DNA from: Zygnema circumcarinatum
Taxonomy: Eukaryota > Streptophyta > Zygnematophyceae > Zygnematales > Zygnemataceae
Length of the DNA: 64,000 nt
Assembly (NCBI GenBank): GCA_037447605.1
Contig: CM074813.1
Span: 1,827,510 to 1,891,509 of the forward strand
Direction of reading: 5' to 3'
The translations under genes and the position numbers were made by a program. The number at the start of each line of letters is the position of its first letter. Positions within the stretch are counted from its first letter, which is position 1. The notes below the pieces were generated by a model. That model saw nothing but the letters and a program-made list of their open reading frames with translations. It was not told the DNA's origin and ran no database searches. Positions 46,701 through 64,000 of the stretch are shown here, piece after piece.

Positions 46701-49700
46701 CTGTGGTTTTTGTATTTTTTCTGAAGTTGATAGGGTTATGATTTTTTTCGGGTTCAGATTAGGGCTTTCAAGGGGTACAAGGTGAAGGTTCATAGTTAGC
46801 ATGATTTTTGGATTTGGACGATGCAATAGATGTAAGAGTCATTTGCCTTATACCTTTCTCTGCACTTTATGTGACTCATGAAATAGGATACAAAGGCGGT
46901 TTGGGGGGACGGAGGATCGCGGTCGGACACTAGAACCCCCATAAATTCGAGAAAGTGGAAAAGGACTCTATATACCAATTGCTTAACTTTATGGAGGTAC
47001 CTATGTACCGCACTAGCAGCCTATCAGGGCTGCTCGTGCGTGTATTCCTGCAGCTACCAAAATTTTAACGCCCAGAGCAAGGACAGTATCAGCGGGAACC
47101 GCATGTTTCGCGTTCATGCCGTACGAACCTGCTTATAGTTTCTGAGCCGTTGGCCCTGAAATCCATAGGATTTTCAGGTTTTCGATAACGAAATCTTGAC
47201 AGCACGGAGTTTTACTGGGATTCTACTTAACTAACGATCCGTTTACGTGTGTTGAACCTGATTTGCAGTTTAACATCCGCAAACCAGGTTTTCTGCTTTC
47301 GATACTATTCGGCACCGTTTGTAAACAGGAGGGGGCCGAAGGAGAGAGGGCCACCTCCAATTAGAACATGCCCTCTGGCGACGCCATGCTGTGAACCCCA
47401 AAATGAGTCTTCGATTTTTCCTCGCCAAGCTTTCTGCCATCATCGACGTGTGACGTGACGGCTCGTTCCCAAACGTGCTCAAACCGTGAAGCGACAAAAA
47501 ACGTTTTGAACGAAAGGAGATTGTGTGCAACGTGGAAGATTCCCATCGTTGAAAATGGTGTTTGGCCACCCTCCATTTCGTGTGCAATGACGGTCCTAAG
47601 CTTTTTGGTACATGGGATCTCTGAGTTAAGATTCAATACTTGAGGCCTCAAGGCTATGTAACCTAAACAGTCGATTATAAACGTTTTAAGGTCAGGGCTT
47701 TTAGGGTTTCGGGGCCTCATGCCTCCTCCTATGTCCATGTCGCGGTTGATGTGGCGCACAACCCCCGCCACCGTGACGAGGTCCCCCGGGCGGCAGCACT
47801 CCACCAGGTCCTCGCGCAGCTCGCACTCCACCGTGCGAGGCACGCGCCCCTCCTGCCGCCCGGGCCCGCTCACTATCTCCTGCAGCCTGAGGGAGAGGGA
47901 GAGGGAGAGGGAGGAGGCGAGGGAGGGAGAGGGAGAGGGAGGAGGCGAGGGAGGGAGAGTGGGATGGAGAAGCGAAGGGAGGGTCAGGGGGAGTAAGGGA
48001 GAGGGAACGCGGAGGGACGAGGCGGAGAGAAAGGGAGAGGAAGAGCAGGAGAGAGTGGAGAAGGGGAGAGGGAGAAAACGAAGGGGGGGAGGAGAGACGG
48101 AGATGGAGATGGAGGGAGTGTGGGAGAATGGAAGTGGAAACAAAGGAGGGAGAGAGTGAAAGTGTTGGAGAGGAAGAAAGGGATGGGTGCCAACTTTTGT
48201 AAGAACTAAAAAATGCAACTTGTACCCCTCACTCGGACCATATGAAACCCGAAACTTACAAAACTGAAAACATTCTAATCATAAACTGTAGACTCTAACC
48301 TAAATCTAAAGGCACTAAAGTCCGAAACTTAACCTAACCCTAATCTCAACATCAACTCGCATGCCTTAATCAAATAAATCCTAACCCTGACTCCTAATCC
48401 TAATCCTAAATCCTAATCCTAAGCCTAACCCCCAAGCCCATATCCGTAATCCTGAAAACTGATGTATGTTCAATATTACCTGATTTTTTGAAAATCTACT
48501 TTCTCCGCGGTCTCCTTATTTAAAATGTATGTTCGATTCCGACATCCTTCATGTCCACATGTTTTCGGAGGGGGGTAGCGGCCCTCTGTGAGAGTTTGAA
48601 CAGAAGTAACTCCACAGCGAGAGCAGGAGAGCTCCACCGCCTTCACTAGGGGCTTCACAATGCTCACTCTCAAAACAGTTCCTGAAACTGAGACAAATTT
48701 GTCTGCAAATATCACGAAAAGTTGAACAAAAGTGGGAAATTCTACGTTAAGACAGCTCTGTTCACAAAAAAAACTTAAAGCTTTTTTAAGGGATAGAGTC
48801 AAATGTATTTTTTGAGCTTTAGGCTTGGTTTGACTTAAAAAGAGGGGTTTTTTCGTTACCTAAGAAAGTGGCTTTGAGATTTTTTAGTTCCAATTTTGAT
48901 TCGAAGTAGTGCTGCAGCCTCACATTCACTTGAGAGGGCGGAGACGGGGCGAGATTTCGGCCTTTCCCAAACAGCAGCACCTGAAGGCGACGCCATGAAA
49001 GCAGAAAAGAGTGTAAGAGGGGTAAGAGAAAGCCCAACGGGGCCATCTGTTTCACCCTCCCTCGCGCTGCGCTGACTCACGTAGTGCGCGGCGAGCTGCA
49101 GACAGGCCAGCGCCTGCGCGGGGCGCTCCTCCAGCGCGGCCCCCCACGCGGAGGCGGAGGGGGAGGGCAGCGCCTGCAGGGCCGCCTGCTCCACCGGGAG
49201 GACGTGCACGCCGCTCCGCTCCTGCACCTGCTCCGCGACTCCCCACACACATCATGTTCTCGTTACCGCATGCTGTAAGATTCTGTACGTTCTTATGCTT
49301 GCAGTATTACAATACACCCTTTGGGATACTTATTACACTGTAAAGTATGACAGTATTTCTTTTTGAAGTAAATGGATAAAGCATCTGCTTGAAGTATACG
49401 AGCAATTAATGAAATGAATGGAGAATCTAGTTCAAACAGCTATACGATTATTCTATAACAAATTGGGTACTCTGAAGTGTTTGATGTATGCTAGCAATCT
49501 GAAACGACTAGACAATGTATTTGAAGAACTTTTATGATTTCAATAACTGCAGGCTAATCAGGTGTTTAGAGAGCACATGCCTGATTCTATTCCAATACTG
49601 GATGTGTTCTGCCAATATTGACTTTTTTGACAAAAGCACAAATGAAACAATAGGCGACCTACTCGAATAACCTCGACGATTTCAATCATTTGAACAAGTG

Positions 49701-50470
49701 AAGCCAATCTGAAACACTTACCTCAAGCATTTCTAAATTTTGCCAAAGCATTCAAGTACCCTTAAACAAGTCTAAAGACAATAGACCATGAACAGTCTTC
49801 ATGGAATCTAGGGAACAACAAAGACATAAGCGCTTCATGTGATTTTCCGGCATTCCTCATAACAAGTTGAATTGCAGGAGTATGCAGCTATGAATGTAAA
49901 AGCTACAATATCCTAAGTAGCTTTTTCAGGGTGTACAAATCGCTTCAATCATTTGCTTTAGGAGCGTCAACATGTTGGAGGCTTAAGGACATGTCTTCAA
50001 ATGATCGGGATTCTAAAGGAGATGCGAACACTGCCCCTGTGAGCATCATTTGTATGTGGGAAACCATTGTTGCATTTTCGTTAACATGCAAAGCAAATCA
50101 TAGTTTTAGCATCCTCTAACGGCTGATCACCACGAATTCGAGGGAAAAACCGGAGAAATTCGATCGCGTTTGCTTTTTAATTTTCGAATTTCTCGTGTCC
50201 TATTAATTTCCGAGGTTATATACATTCATACTGGTTCTAACACATTTGATTTTTATTTCTGACTTCTTAATTATCCTTGGCAGAGACCTTCTGCAGCAGC
50301 TGCAGGCCCTGCGGAGACTCCAGCATCTGAGTGAAGTCAGCAACGAGCACTGCTCGCGCGTCATTGGCGGAGAACTCCTCGCTGACGTACGCGCCCCAGA
50401 GGTCCCTTATCTCCAGCGGCAGCGGCCGCGCGAGCGGGACGGCCCCGTCGTGCCGCACCGCCTCGTTCAT
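42074..50470 (-). CDS. MCM8: MCM8 minichromosome maintenance helicase (interrupted by an assembly gap)
   Basis: Visible exons, minus strand: 50470-50288, 49227-49081, 48980-48860, 48702-48480, 47886-47723, 46639-46397, 45915-45820, [gap 45555-44822], 44743-44692, 44437-44308, 43536-43406, 43206-43032, 42733-42563, 42238-42074. They code for ~667 residues. The missing ~100 residues, by family comparison, hold Walker A and Walker B: exon 7 stops at VHVLLVG just before DPGLGKS, and sequence resumes at [14 protein letters not shown]. Seen: OB-fold with zinc cysteines C177, C180, C199, C204; [21 protein letters not shown] after exon joining; LLSRFD arginine finger; C-terminal winged-helix-like end. 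MCM8 (rather than MCM2-7) is indicated by the [20 protein letters not shown] and [11 protein letters not shown] blocks. It works with MCM9 in recombination repair. Intron 5 needs a GC donor. Confidence 0.9.
44822..45555. other. Assembly gap (N run) inside MCM8
   Basis: 734 N's flanked by runs of G (44801-44821 and 45556-45567). The gap falls exactly where the exon(s) for the Walker A and B motifs should be. The flanking poly-G suggests a G-rich tract that stopped sequencing. Confidence 0.99.
48345..48440 (+). repeat. Telomere-like CCTAAxCCTAAx tract in an MCM8 intron
   Basis: Short degenerate repeats of CCTAAC/CCTAAT between exon 4 and exon 5. On the sense strand they read as TTAGG-rich sequence. 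Similar TTAGGG words are scattered in other introns of the window (for example 45570-45815). Confidence 0.6.
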
Positions 50471-50687
50471 GGCGGCCGCGGCCGAGGGCGAGGGTGAGGA
50501 AGAGGGAGAGGGAGAGGGAGAGGGAGAGGGAGAGGGAGAGGGAGAGGGCGAGGCAGAAGAGGGCGAGGGAGATGGCGAGGGCAGCAGCGAGAGGGAGAGG
50601 GAGAGGCAGAAGAGAGGGCGAGCTTTTTGGGCGGAAGGAAGCGGATGAATGGACAGGACAACAATGCACAGTTCGGACCAGTGGATC

Positions 50688-50832
50688 GGCAACCATTGGA
50701 CAACCATTGGATGGCAATGGTTGGACGTCTACTGGTTGGCAATCAGTCGACTGGTTGCCAACCATCCACTGGTTGGCAACCAGTCGAATGGTTGTTTCGA
50801 TCTGGCGGCACTGGTTGGCAACCAGTCGAATA
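50688..50832. repeat. Palindromic tandem array (ACTGGTTGGCAACCAGT), left part
   Basis: Units of ~48-50 bases centred on the near-palindrome ACTGGTTGGCAACCAGT, joined by CGAATGGTTGTTTCGATC-type spacers. The array starts ~220 bases upstream of the MCM8 start codon and is interrupted at 50833 by a MITE; it resumes at 51383. Confidence 0.85.
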
Positions 50833-51382
50833 GGGGGGGTCAGACCTTGACCATCGCTTACGAAATTCAAAGATTCCCTATACGGAAAGGTATTGATTTC
50901 GTTTCCAGGTTTCGGGTCGGAAGCCGCGGCTCCCCCGAACCTGTCATGTCCCGTCCGTACTACGGAATAGGTTACAAAAATGCCCCCAAATTTCCGAAAT
51001 CCGCCGAAATCCGCTCGCCGAAACGCAGGGCCTCCGGAGGCCCTGCGTTTCGAAATTCCAGCTTTCCGCCGATGAGGAATCGTGCCCCGCCTTGTCGCCA
51101 TGCGCGTCACGCACGTGCGAGCGCCTCTCGCACGTGTGAAGCGCGCGTGGCGACAAAACGGAGGGCGGTGGGCGGCGGGCGGCGGAGGGAGCGCGGGGGG
51201 GCGAAAAGGGGGGGGTCAGACCTGGCTCGGAGATACGAAGGTAAAATAATTATTTTCTTGAATTCGCGGCGCCCGAACCTGCCGAACGGCCACTTTTTGC
51301 GAAAAAGGCCTGCCGTACACGGCGGAATAGGCCCGACGGGCTTACGAAATTGGTTTGGCGATGGTCAAGGTCTGACCCCCCC
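50833..51382. mobile_element. Composite MITE of the GTCAGAC-end family
   Basis: Bounded by GGGGGGGTCAGACCTTGACC at 50833 and its reverse complement at 51382, with TA at both borders, and inserted within the palindromic array. An internal start GGGGGGGGTCAGACC at 51208 makes 51208-51382 look like a complete small element, so the whole may be two adjacent or nested copies. It contains a perfect 34-base palindrome at 51019-51052 and a longer imperfect hairpin at ~51092-51160. Confidence 0.75.
51019..51052. repeat. Perfect 34-base palindrome
   Basis: CGAAACGCAGGGCCTCC is followed directly by its reverse complement, with no spacer. It can extrude as a cruciform or be transcribed as a perfect hairpin. 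Confidence 0.97.
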
Positions 51383-51935
51383 TAATGGTTATATGTTATA
51401 TCCATTAAATCAAATGGTTGGCAACCATTAAATCACTAGTTGTAGCGAACTGAACGCTACAGTTACCAAAATGTCGTCGGCGTTTCGGAGAAAACTATTA
51501 CGGTTCGACCGTACAGAATCCCCGTACAACCGTACGATTAGGATGTACGAATCCGTACGCATCTGTACGCATCAGGCTTGTTACACTAGTTGTCAACGGT
51601 TGGCAACCAACCAAAAAACACAAACGACCCATTTTTGCAAAAAGGCATAATTTCAGAAATTCAATGGTTGCCAACCATTGGATCACTGGTTCCGAACCAG
51701 TCGAATGGTTGTTTCAGTCCTGCGCCACTGGTTGGCAACCAGTCGAATGGTTGTTTCGATCCGGCGGCACTGGTTGCCAACCATTCGACTGGTTGCCAAC
51801 CAGTGGCATCCACTGGTTCCAAACCAGTCGAATGGTTGTTTCGGTCCTGAGCCACTGGTTGGCAACCAGTCGAATGGTTGTTTCGGTCCGCAACCACTGG
51901 TTGCCAACCAGTCGACTGGTTTGTCTAATGGTCCG
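51383..51935. repeat. Palindromic tandem array (ACTGGTTGGCAACCAGT), right part
   Basis: The array resumes, sparse at first (51400-51660) and dense from ~51660 to 51935. There ACTGGTTGGCAACCAGT and variants (GGTTCCGAACCAG, GGTTGCCAACCAT) alternate with GAATGGTTGTTTCGGTCC spacers, each unit ~48-50 bases. Confidence 0.85.
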
Positions 51936-52153
51936 ATCTGTGCAACAATGTGCCCGTTGCCTTCCCCGCGTATCCTTTCCTTTCCATGTCGCTGTCGCTG
52001 TTTAGCGCGCAGCAGTTAAACGTTGCTCTCAGTTTCGCGTGTCCACAATACGGTTACACTTTCCATATATCTCACATAGAGCCTCTCGACCCGTGATACT
52101 ACACTGTGTGTTACGTGTGCATTGTTACAGTATTTGTGGTTGTACGAAGCTGT

Positions 52154-52178
52154 ACGGTACAGTACAGTACTGTACCGT
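52154..52178. repeat. Inverted repeat with 12-base arms
   Basis: ACGGTACAGTAC, one A, then GTACTGTACCGT: perfect arms around a single central base, in a zone rich in GTAC words (52130-52200). Confidence 0.9.
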
Positions 52179-52184
52179 GCACGC

Positions 52185-52990
52185 CTCCTCGTGTACGGTA
52201 AAACATATTCGTGGTTTCCCCGCTCCAGCCGTCGTTCTGCCTCCCTCTCCCCCTCTCCCTCCTCCATGCTTGCCTTATCTCTCGCCTTAAACTCTTTCCT
52301 GGACGACATTGCTGACTGCTTTTCTGCGCTTTCCAGGACTTGGTGGGACCTCTCAACACAAACGCCAATATTCCGAACCCTAATCTGTCTAATGCTGATT
52401 CCTGAGAGTCTTCCATCGGCTGCTTCTTCTGTGCTTCGTTCTCTCTCCCCCGCTTTCTCCTCTCTTTCACCTCTCTCCGTCTCTGTCGCTCTTCATGCAC
52501 GGCTGGTATTTCTCCACGGCTTCCAGCTCCTTTCCCACCTTAGACTCGCACTAGTTTCTTTTTAAAAATGAAACTGAAGCCCCAGGCAGAGTCAACGAGA
52601 TTTCCGGTTTGGGTTTCGACTGCTCCGGCTCCATGGATGATTTTTATCGATGTTTCCAGCGGGTTATTTAACCTCTTAAGGTCTTGAACCTTCCTGGAAC
52701 CGTCATTCCTGCATCGCCGGACTTGAGTCACAAATTGGAGCCAATTTCACAATTGAACTTCCTAAAATAAACGTGCGCGAATCTGAATTTTATTTTTGAG
52801 TTCGGTTACTCTGAGGCGCATCACATACACATCCCTTCAACCTGCGAAGGAGTGCACTGTGCGCGTTTCTATGCCACAATACGGAGACGTTCGTTCGTTT
52901 TCTCGAACTGCACCCACAGAACCAGTGAAAGGCGGCTACTTGGAATTCCAGTTGTCAAATTCCTGCATTTGTCGTTTCAACTTAGCTACT
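52185..52990 (-). CDS. Possible coiled-coil gene on the minus strand, fragments only
   Basis: Several short minus-strand stretches read as charged coiled coil between good splice signals: KLKRQMQEFDNWNS (ending at a GT donor, exon edge 52940), RVTELKNKIQ (~52800), RKVQDLKRLNNP (~52680), CESKVGKELEAVEKYQPC (52550-52471, acceptor TAG and donor GTGAAAG) and KEFKARDKASMEEGEGEREA (from 52298 after CCAG). The 52550-52471 and 52298 pieces join in phase. I could not assemble a complete frame or name a family. It would lie head-to-head with WDR25 and its 5' end would overlap the WDR25 leader. It may instead be random charged sequence in GA-rich DNA. Confidence 0.3.
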
Positions 52991-53120
52991 TCCGCTCTCC
53001 CTCTCCCTCTCGATTTTCTCACTCTTTCCCGCTTCCCCTCGCTCTCTCTCTCTCTCTCTCATCTGTTCTGACTCTACCACATACACAAGTCGATCTTCCT
53101 TGGAGTAAGGAGCCCTCAGT

Positions 53121-55736
53121 ATGGCAAGCAATGGAGGTCTCGATGGATGGAGTGGAGGAAGAGAGAGAGGAATTAAGAGAGAGAGGGAGGAGGATGGTTC
53201 TGCCATGGCTGCTGTAGCGAAGCAGCGGTACGTGTCAAAGAGAGAGCGAGCTGCTGCTCAGAAAGCTGCAGAAGACTTGGCGATATCAGCAACGGCTGAT
53301 TTAGGTAGGGCTCCTTTTCTCTCCCTCGCCCCCACCCGTCTTTTCCCTCCTCGCCCGTCTCTCTCCCTCCCTTTATCTTCCTCCCTCTCCTCCCCCTATT
53401 CTCCTGCTCGATACTCCTGTCTTACCTCACCTCCATCCCCCTCCCTCCCGCTTCTCTACCTATTTTCTGCTGAGAAATTCCACATACGGCTGTACGAAAA
53501 CCTGTGTACGAAAACCTGTATATGAAGTCAGACTCGTGAACATAATTTTCCACATTCTATGCTCGGCATTATCGCTTTTTCAAGGTTCGAAGTTGTTTTT
53601 TTCAAAGTTGTATGGTTTAGAGGGTATCTAAGTTCCTCCTTTTGGACATCCGAGGCTCTTGGTGTTTTGTGAGGCCGCAAACATGATAACAAGAGGGCTT
53701 TGAAGAACTCAAAGACTTTCTAGTTCCTGCAGATGCCGTCCAAATCCTGCAGAATGAAAGGCTCCCTCTTGCGGACGTTCCAGCCGCCATGGCCTCCCGC
53801 CTGCGCAGGGCGGAAGGGCGGGGCGGCGCCGGCCCTGACCGCCCCAAGCGGTTGGCATGGCAAGGGCGCGGCCACAGCAAGGGAGTCAACTGCGTTCAGT
53901 GGTCGCCAGGAACTGGTACTGCGGAACATGTTTGAAATGGAAGTTTGAATGATCACCCCCTCCCCCTCCCCCTCCCCCTTTCCCCTCCTCCCTCACCCCT
54001 CCCCACTCCCCCTCCCCCTCCCGCCTCCCCTCCCCTCCCCCTCCCCCTCCCCCTCCCCTTCCCCTCCCCCTCCCCCTCCCCTTCCCTCCCCTCCCCCTCC
54101 CCCTCCCCTCCCCCTCCCTCTTTCTCTCTCTCTCGGCGCCCACCCCCCCCCCACTGTCTTTTACGCACAGTCACTCTGTGACTCTGTCTCTCTGTCATTT
54201 GTACGCATGCTTCTCTTGTGAGTGACGACTAACTGGAGCAACCCTTTCTCTTTCAAATATTGGTTCTGCGAATTCATGCTCCCGTTTCGCGTTCTCCGAC
54301 TCTTCGCCGTTCTCTCTTCCCACGCAGAATGGGAAGAGGGGGCGGAGGACGGTTTCAGGGGAAGGAGAGAGAGGAGCTGGGGGGGTGGAGGCGAGAGGGA
54401 AAGGGAAGAAAGCACAAAGAGAGAATCGCAAAAATTGAAGGCTCTCATCATGCCAAAGCTGCGTGTGGTGATCATGTAACCTTTAGGCTTATCCTTTATT
54501 GCTTTCATGGGGCCATCGTGATGAAGATTGAGAAATAAAATCGGCCTTCTCCCATTATACTTCAACCAAAAACTGCCATGCTCTATCCTCCTCATATTCA
54601 CTCAGGTCTTCAATAGTTGCCAAGCAGGTCACCTCTTTGCGACTGCGGGAATGGACCATTCAGCACTCATTTGGAGCCCCTGGAGTGAAACCTTAAATCC
54701 GCTTCACCATGTTCAGAACATTCAAGTTCACTCTGGTGCAGTGTCGGAGCTTTCCTGGTCACAAGGTGGAACACAGATCCTTACCGGAAGCTTCGATTCC
54801 ACTGTAAAGATTTCCGATGTCGAGACAAAAACTTCAGTCACTACACGTTCACATTCGTCTGCAGTAACTTGTGTGCGCTATCATCCCCGAGATGTGAATC
54901 TAGTTGTAGTTGGGGAGGCAAAAGAGGGAAAAATTTGTGCGTGGGATACGAGGGACCCGCAAAAAGTTTTGTGGAATTTGCCACTCCCGAGTGGTCGAGT
55001 GCTGGATTTGGACTTCAGTCCGGATGGGTTCAAACTATTTTCATCTCTACACCCCGATAAGCGTGCAGCAATGGACCAAACGCTGGCAGTGTGGGAGCTT
55101 CGATCACAGAAGCAGCTCTCAAATCAGGTCCGTCTGTTTGTTGGCAGGAGGATGGAAGTTCGCTGAGGAGAACAGTGAAGGAGATGAGGGGAGTGAGAGT
55201 GCAAGAAGGAATGAAAAGGATAAGGTAGGGGACGAAGAAGGAGAAAGAAGAAAGACGAGGGGCAGGAAAGAGAGATCGAACTCATGCATGCCACTCATAT
55301 TTAAAGCAGCCGCCAGCTTTTGTGGGTATCAGACCCTGAACTCGTCCTGGTGGGCATGCAGCTCTACTTGGAGGGCTACACTTGCCCGTGCATCCGCCAC
55401 CATCCCTCCCTCGACAACTTCATCGCCCAATCCCATGCCGGATACATCGCTCTTTTCAGCGCCCACCCGCCCTTCAAGCTGAACAAAAAGAAGCGGTACG
55501 AGGGTCACGAGGTGGGCGGCTTCCGAGTGCGCTGCTCCTTCAGCGGCGACGGGGCGCTCATCGCGACGGGCTCCGCCGACGGGCGGGCACTGCTCTACTC
55601 GGCCAGGACGGCGGCCGTTCTGGGGACCCTGGCCGGCGCCCACGTGGCAGTCTGCACAGACGCCACGTGGCATCCTGTGCTGCCCTCTACGGTAGCGACG
55701 TGCAGTTGGGACACAACTGTGGCCGTGTGGGAGTGA
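53121..55736 (+). CDS. WD40 repeat protein, WDR25-like
   Basis: Four exons: 53121-53304, 53733-53915, 54628-55127, 55362-55736, all GT-AG, joining in phase to 413 residues. The N-terminal end has RYVSKRERA (36-44), a motif I know from plant WDR25 proteins. WD40 repeats start with RGHSKGVNCVQWSPGT and HLFATAGMDHSALIW, and continue through ILTGSFDSTVKI, KICAWD, VLDLDFSPDG and DQTLAVWE. The last exon has the WDR25-type block (YEGHEVGGF, GSADGRALLYS, WHPVLPSTVATCSWD) and ends VWE. WDR25 is related to the splicing factor PRP17/CDC40, but its function is poorly known. The first intron and second intron are pyrimidine-rich on the sense strand (CCCCTCCC tract 53955-54125). An additional upstream exon cannot be excluded. 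Confidence 0.88.
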
Positions 55737-57127
55737 GGGCAATGCAGAGCTTGCTCGAGAAGGCTTACAATGTCGAGTAGTTGCCAGACGCATGGAAGGG
55801 CGCGCGTGTGAAAGACGAGAGAGGGGGGGCAAGCAACAATGATGTGAAGCTTTCAAAACCTTCACTGTGAAAAATCATAAAAAATACTGATACAAATGTT
55901 CCTATGGTCAAGTTGAAGAGGTCGAACTTGTCTTTTTTGTTTCGTGTATTCAAATGTTTGGAATTGTATCGCAATTCATTGTACATTTACGCTGTGAATG
56001 ATTGTCTACTGTCAGTGCAGTTCATCGAAAAGAAAGTTTATGAAGACATAGCAAGCTCAGACATGTCGCATGTCAAATTTGACCTTGGTTTGATGAAGTG
56101 TTTGTGAAGCTCACTTTGATGGGAAAGCTGTCCAAGTGCTCACTGTCTTCACCTGCGACCGCATACAAGGTCAATCCAAGGCATGTGTACCACGGTGATG
56201 AACAAACAAACCTTTAAACTCACGTTGAAGTTATAACACAATCACAAAAAGGGCGAAACGTAGAGCAAGAAAATTGCATAAAGGGAAGTAAGTGAGATCA
56301 AATTACTCTGCACTGTTAGATTGAAGCCGCCAGGGCCAGCGGAGAGGCAGTACCGCAGGATGCAAATCTGAAGTCTACTTGCTGCCCGGGTCAAGCAGAG
56401 AGAAAACTGGACAGAGTAATTGCCGAGGCTAGTGACGCAAAATCCTTGTAAGCTTGCACTCGTGGCAGTCGGGAAGAGGCTTGTTGTGCCGTATCCTTGG
56501 TGCAGTAATTTCGATAATTACCACGGCATGTGCAGTTTTGTGAGCGTTCTTTGAGTTGAAGAGGGCGAGGTCAGCGTGCGTCAGGAAATGAAGCCCGAGC
56601 TCGTCAAAACTTGCGCGAGCGGCGCCCCCCTCCCCTCCCCTCTCACTCACGCTCCCCTCCCCTCCGGCGGACGCTTCAAACCGCCACGTGGCGCGCGTTG
56701 GTTGGAGTGATGCGGGTTGCACAAAACCATGGAACGCGACATCCGACGTGGCGCGTTGAACTGGCGCCGCATGGAACCGCCCTCTGCCTCCCTGCAGGGG
56801 AGGCGCCGCGGCCATGGCCCCTGCAGTGCAGGCTCGCTGAGAGAGGCGGGCGGGCGCGGGCAGGGCAGGGGACGGCAGGGCCTCAACCAGGCGGAAGCCG
56901 AGAGAGAGAGAGAGAGAGCGAGAGTGACAGGGAGGGTGGAAAGACGCGATACGCGAGACGTAGTGAGAGCCCCGAGCTGCCGGTTTGGCCAGCTGTCATC
57001 ACTGAAACATCACCTCTATGCAGGCCATTTTAAGAGGTTTTTTGAGCATTGCTGAGGGATAATCTTGCGGGAAGAAGGCATTTTTCTGAAACGTTCCTGA
57101 GAGGCGCAACTCCTGCGAGGAGCAGCC
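55737..57127. other. Intergenic between WDR25 and F2KP
   Basis: Holds the WDR25 3' side and the F2KP promoter. CGCCACGTGGCGCG at 56683-56696 lies ~440 bases before the F2KP start. A minus-strand frame at 56429-56815 is discussed under rejected items. Confidence 0.45.
56685..56690. promoter_or_regulatory. G-box core CACGTG upstream of F2KP
   Basis: Palindromic context CGCCACGTGGCG, followed by GACGTGGCGCG at ~56743. Position is consistent with a proximal promoter element; function is inferred. Confidence 0.4.

Positions 57128-64000
<6,873 letters not shown>

Noticed and set aside
56429-56815. Minus-strand frame with a kinesin-like string (CHECKLTRILRH, preceded by AHAVVIIEI)
   Set aside because: Two short kinesin-like words lie only ~15 residues apart, whereas ~70 residues including LxDLAGSE should separate them; no further motor motif is found nearby. 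At most a relic.

Overview
The window is nuclear DNA from a green-lineage eukaryote, most likely a streptophyte (a charophyte alga or a land plant); I cannot name the species. Reasons: genes split into many short exons by GT-AG introns, a plant-type C2H2 zinc finger with QALGGH and a C-terminal EAR motif, a 6-phosphofructo-2-kinase/fructose-2,6-bisphosphatase of the plant type with an N-terminal starch-binding domain, a SAP-WGR PARP of the plant PARP2 type, and dense CT/GA microsatellites. I rebuilt the exon-intron structures by hand from reading frame, splice sites and family conservation.

Left part, 1-16 kb: a repeat-rich region holding a tandem duplication. Two intronless zinc-finger genes of 620 codons each (5378-7240 and 12583-14445, both +) share their upstream DNA, and a third, broken fragment lies between them. 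The region is full of nested non-autonomous DNA transposons: two ~0.9 kb foldback elements with 8-bp target duplications, a PIF/Harbinger-like element whose empty site survives in the other duplicate, two Tc1/pogo-like elements with CAGT ends, and a small family with GTCAGAC ends that recurs at 39.9 kb and 50.8 kb.

Middle and right part, 16.8-64 kb: seven conserved housekeeping genes. In order: a TM9/EMP70 membrane protein (+, 9 exons), mitochondrial acyl carrier protein (-, 2 exons), taxilin (-, 13 exons), PARP2-like poly(ADP-ribose) polymerase (-, 20 exons), MCM8 helicase (-, 13 visible exons, with the Walker A/B part lost in a 734-base assembly gap), WDR25-like WD40 protein (+, 4 exons), and F2KP (+, 18 exons visible, running off the end). 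A coiled-coil reading region on the minus strand between MCM8 and WDR25 may be a tenth gene.

The genes do not form an operon-like system. PARP2 and MCM8 are adjacent DNA-repair genes on one strand, and three introns in these two genes are best explained by non-canonical GC donors. A G-box core (CACGTG, often CCACGTGGC) lies a few hundred bases upstream of most start codons; before PARP2 it is part of a four-copy 77-bp tandem array.
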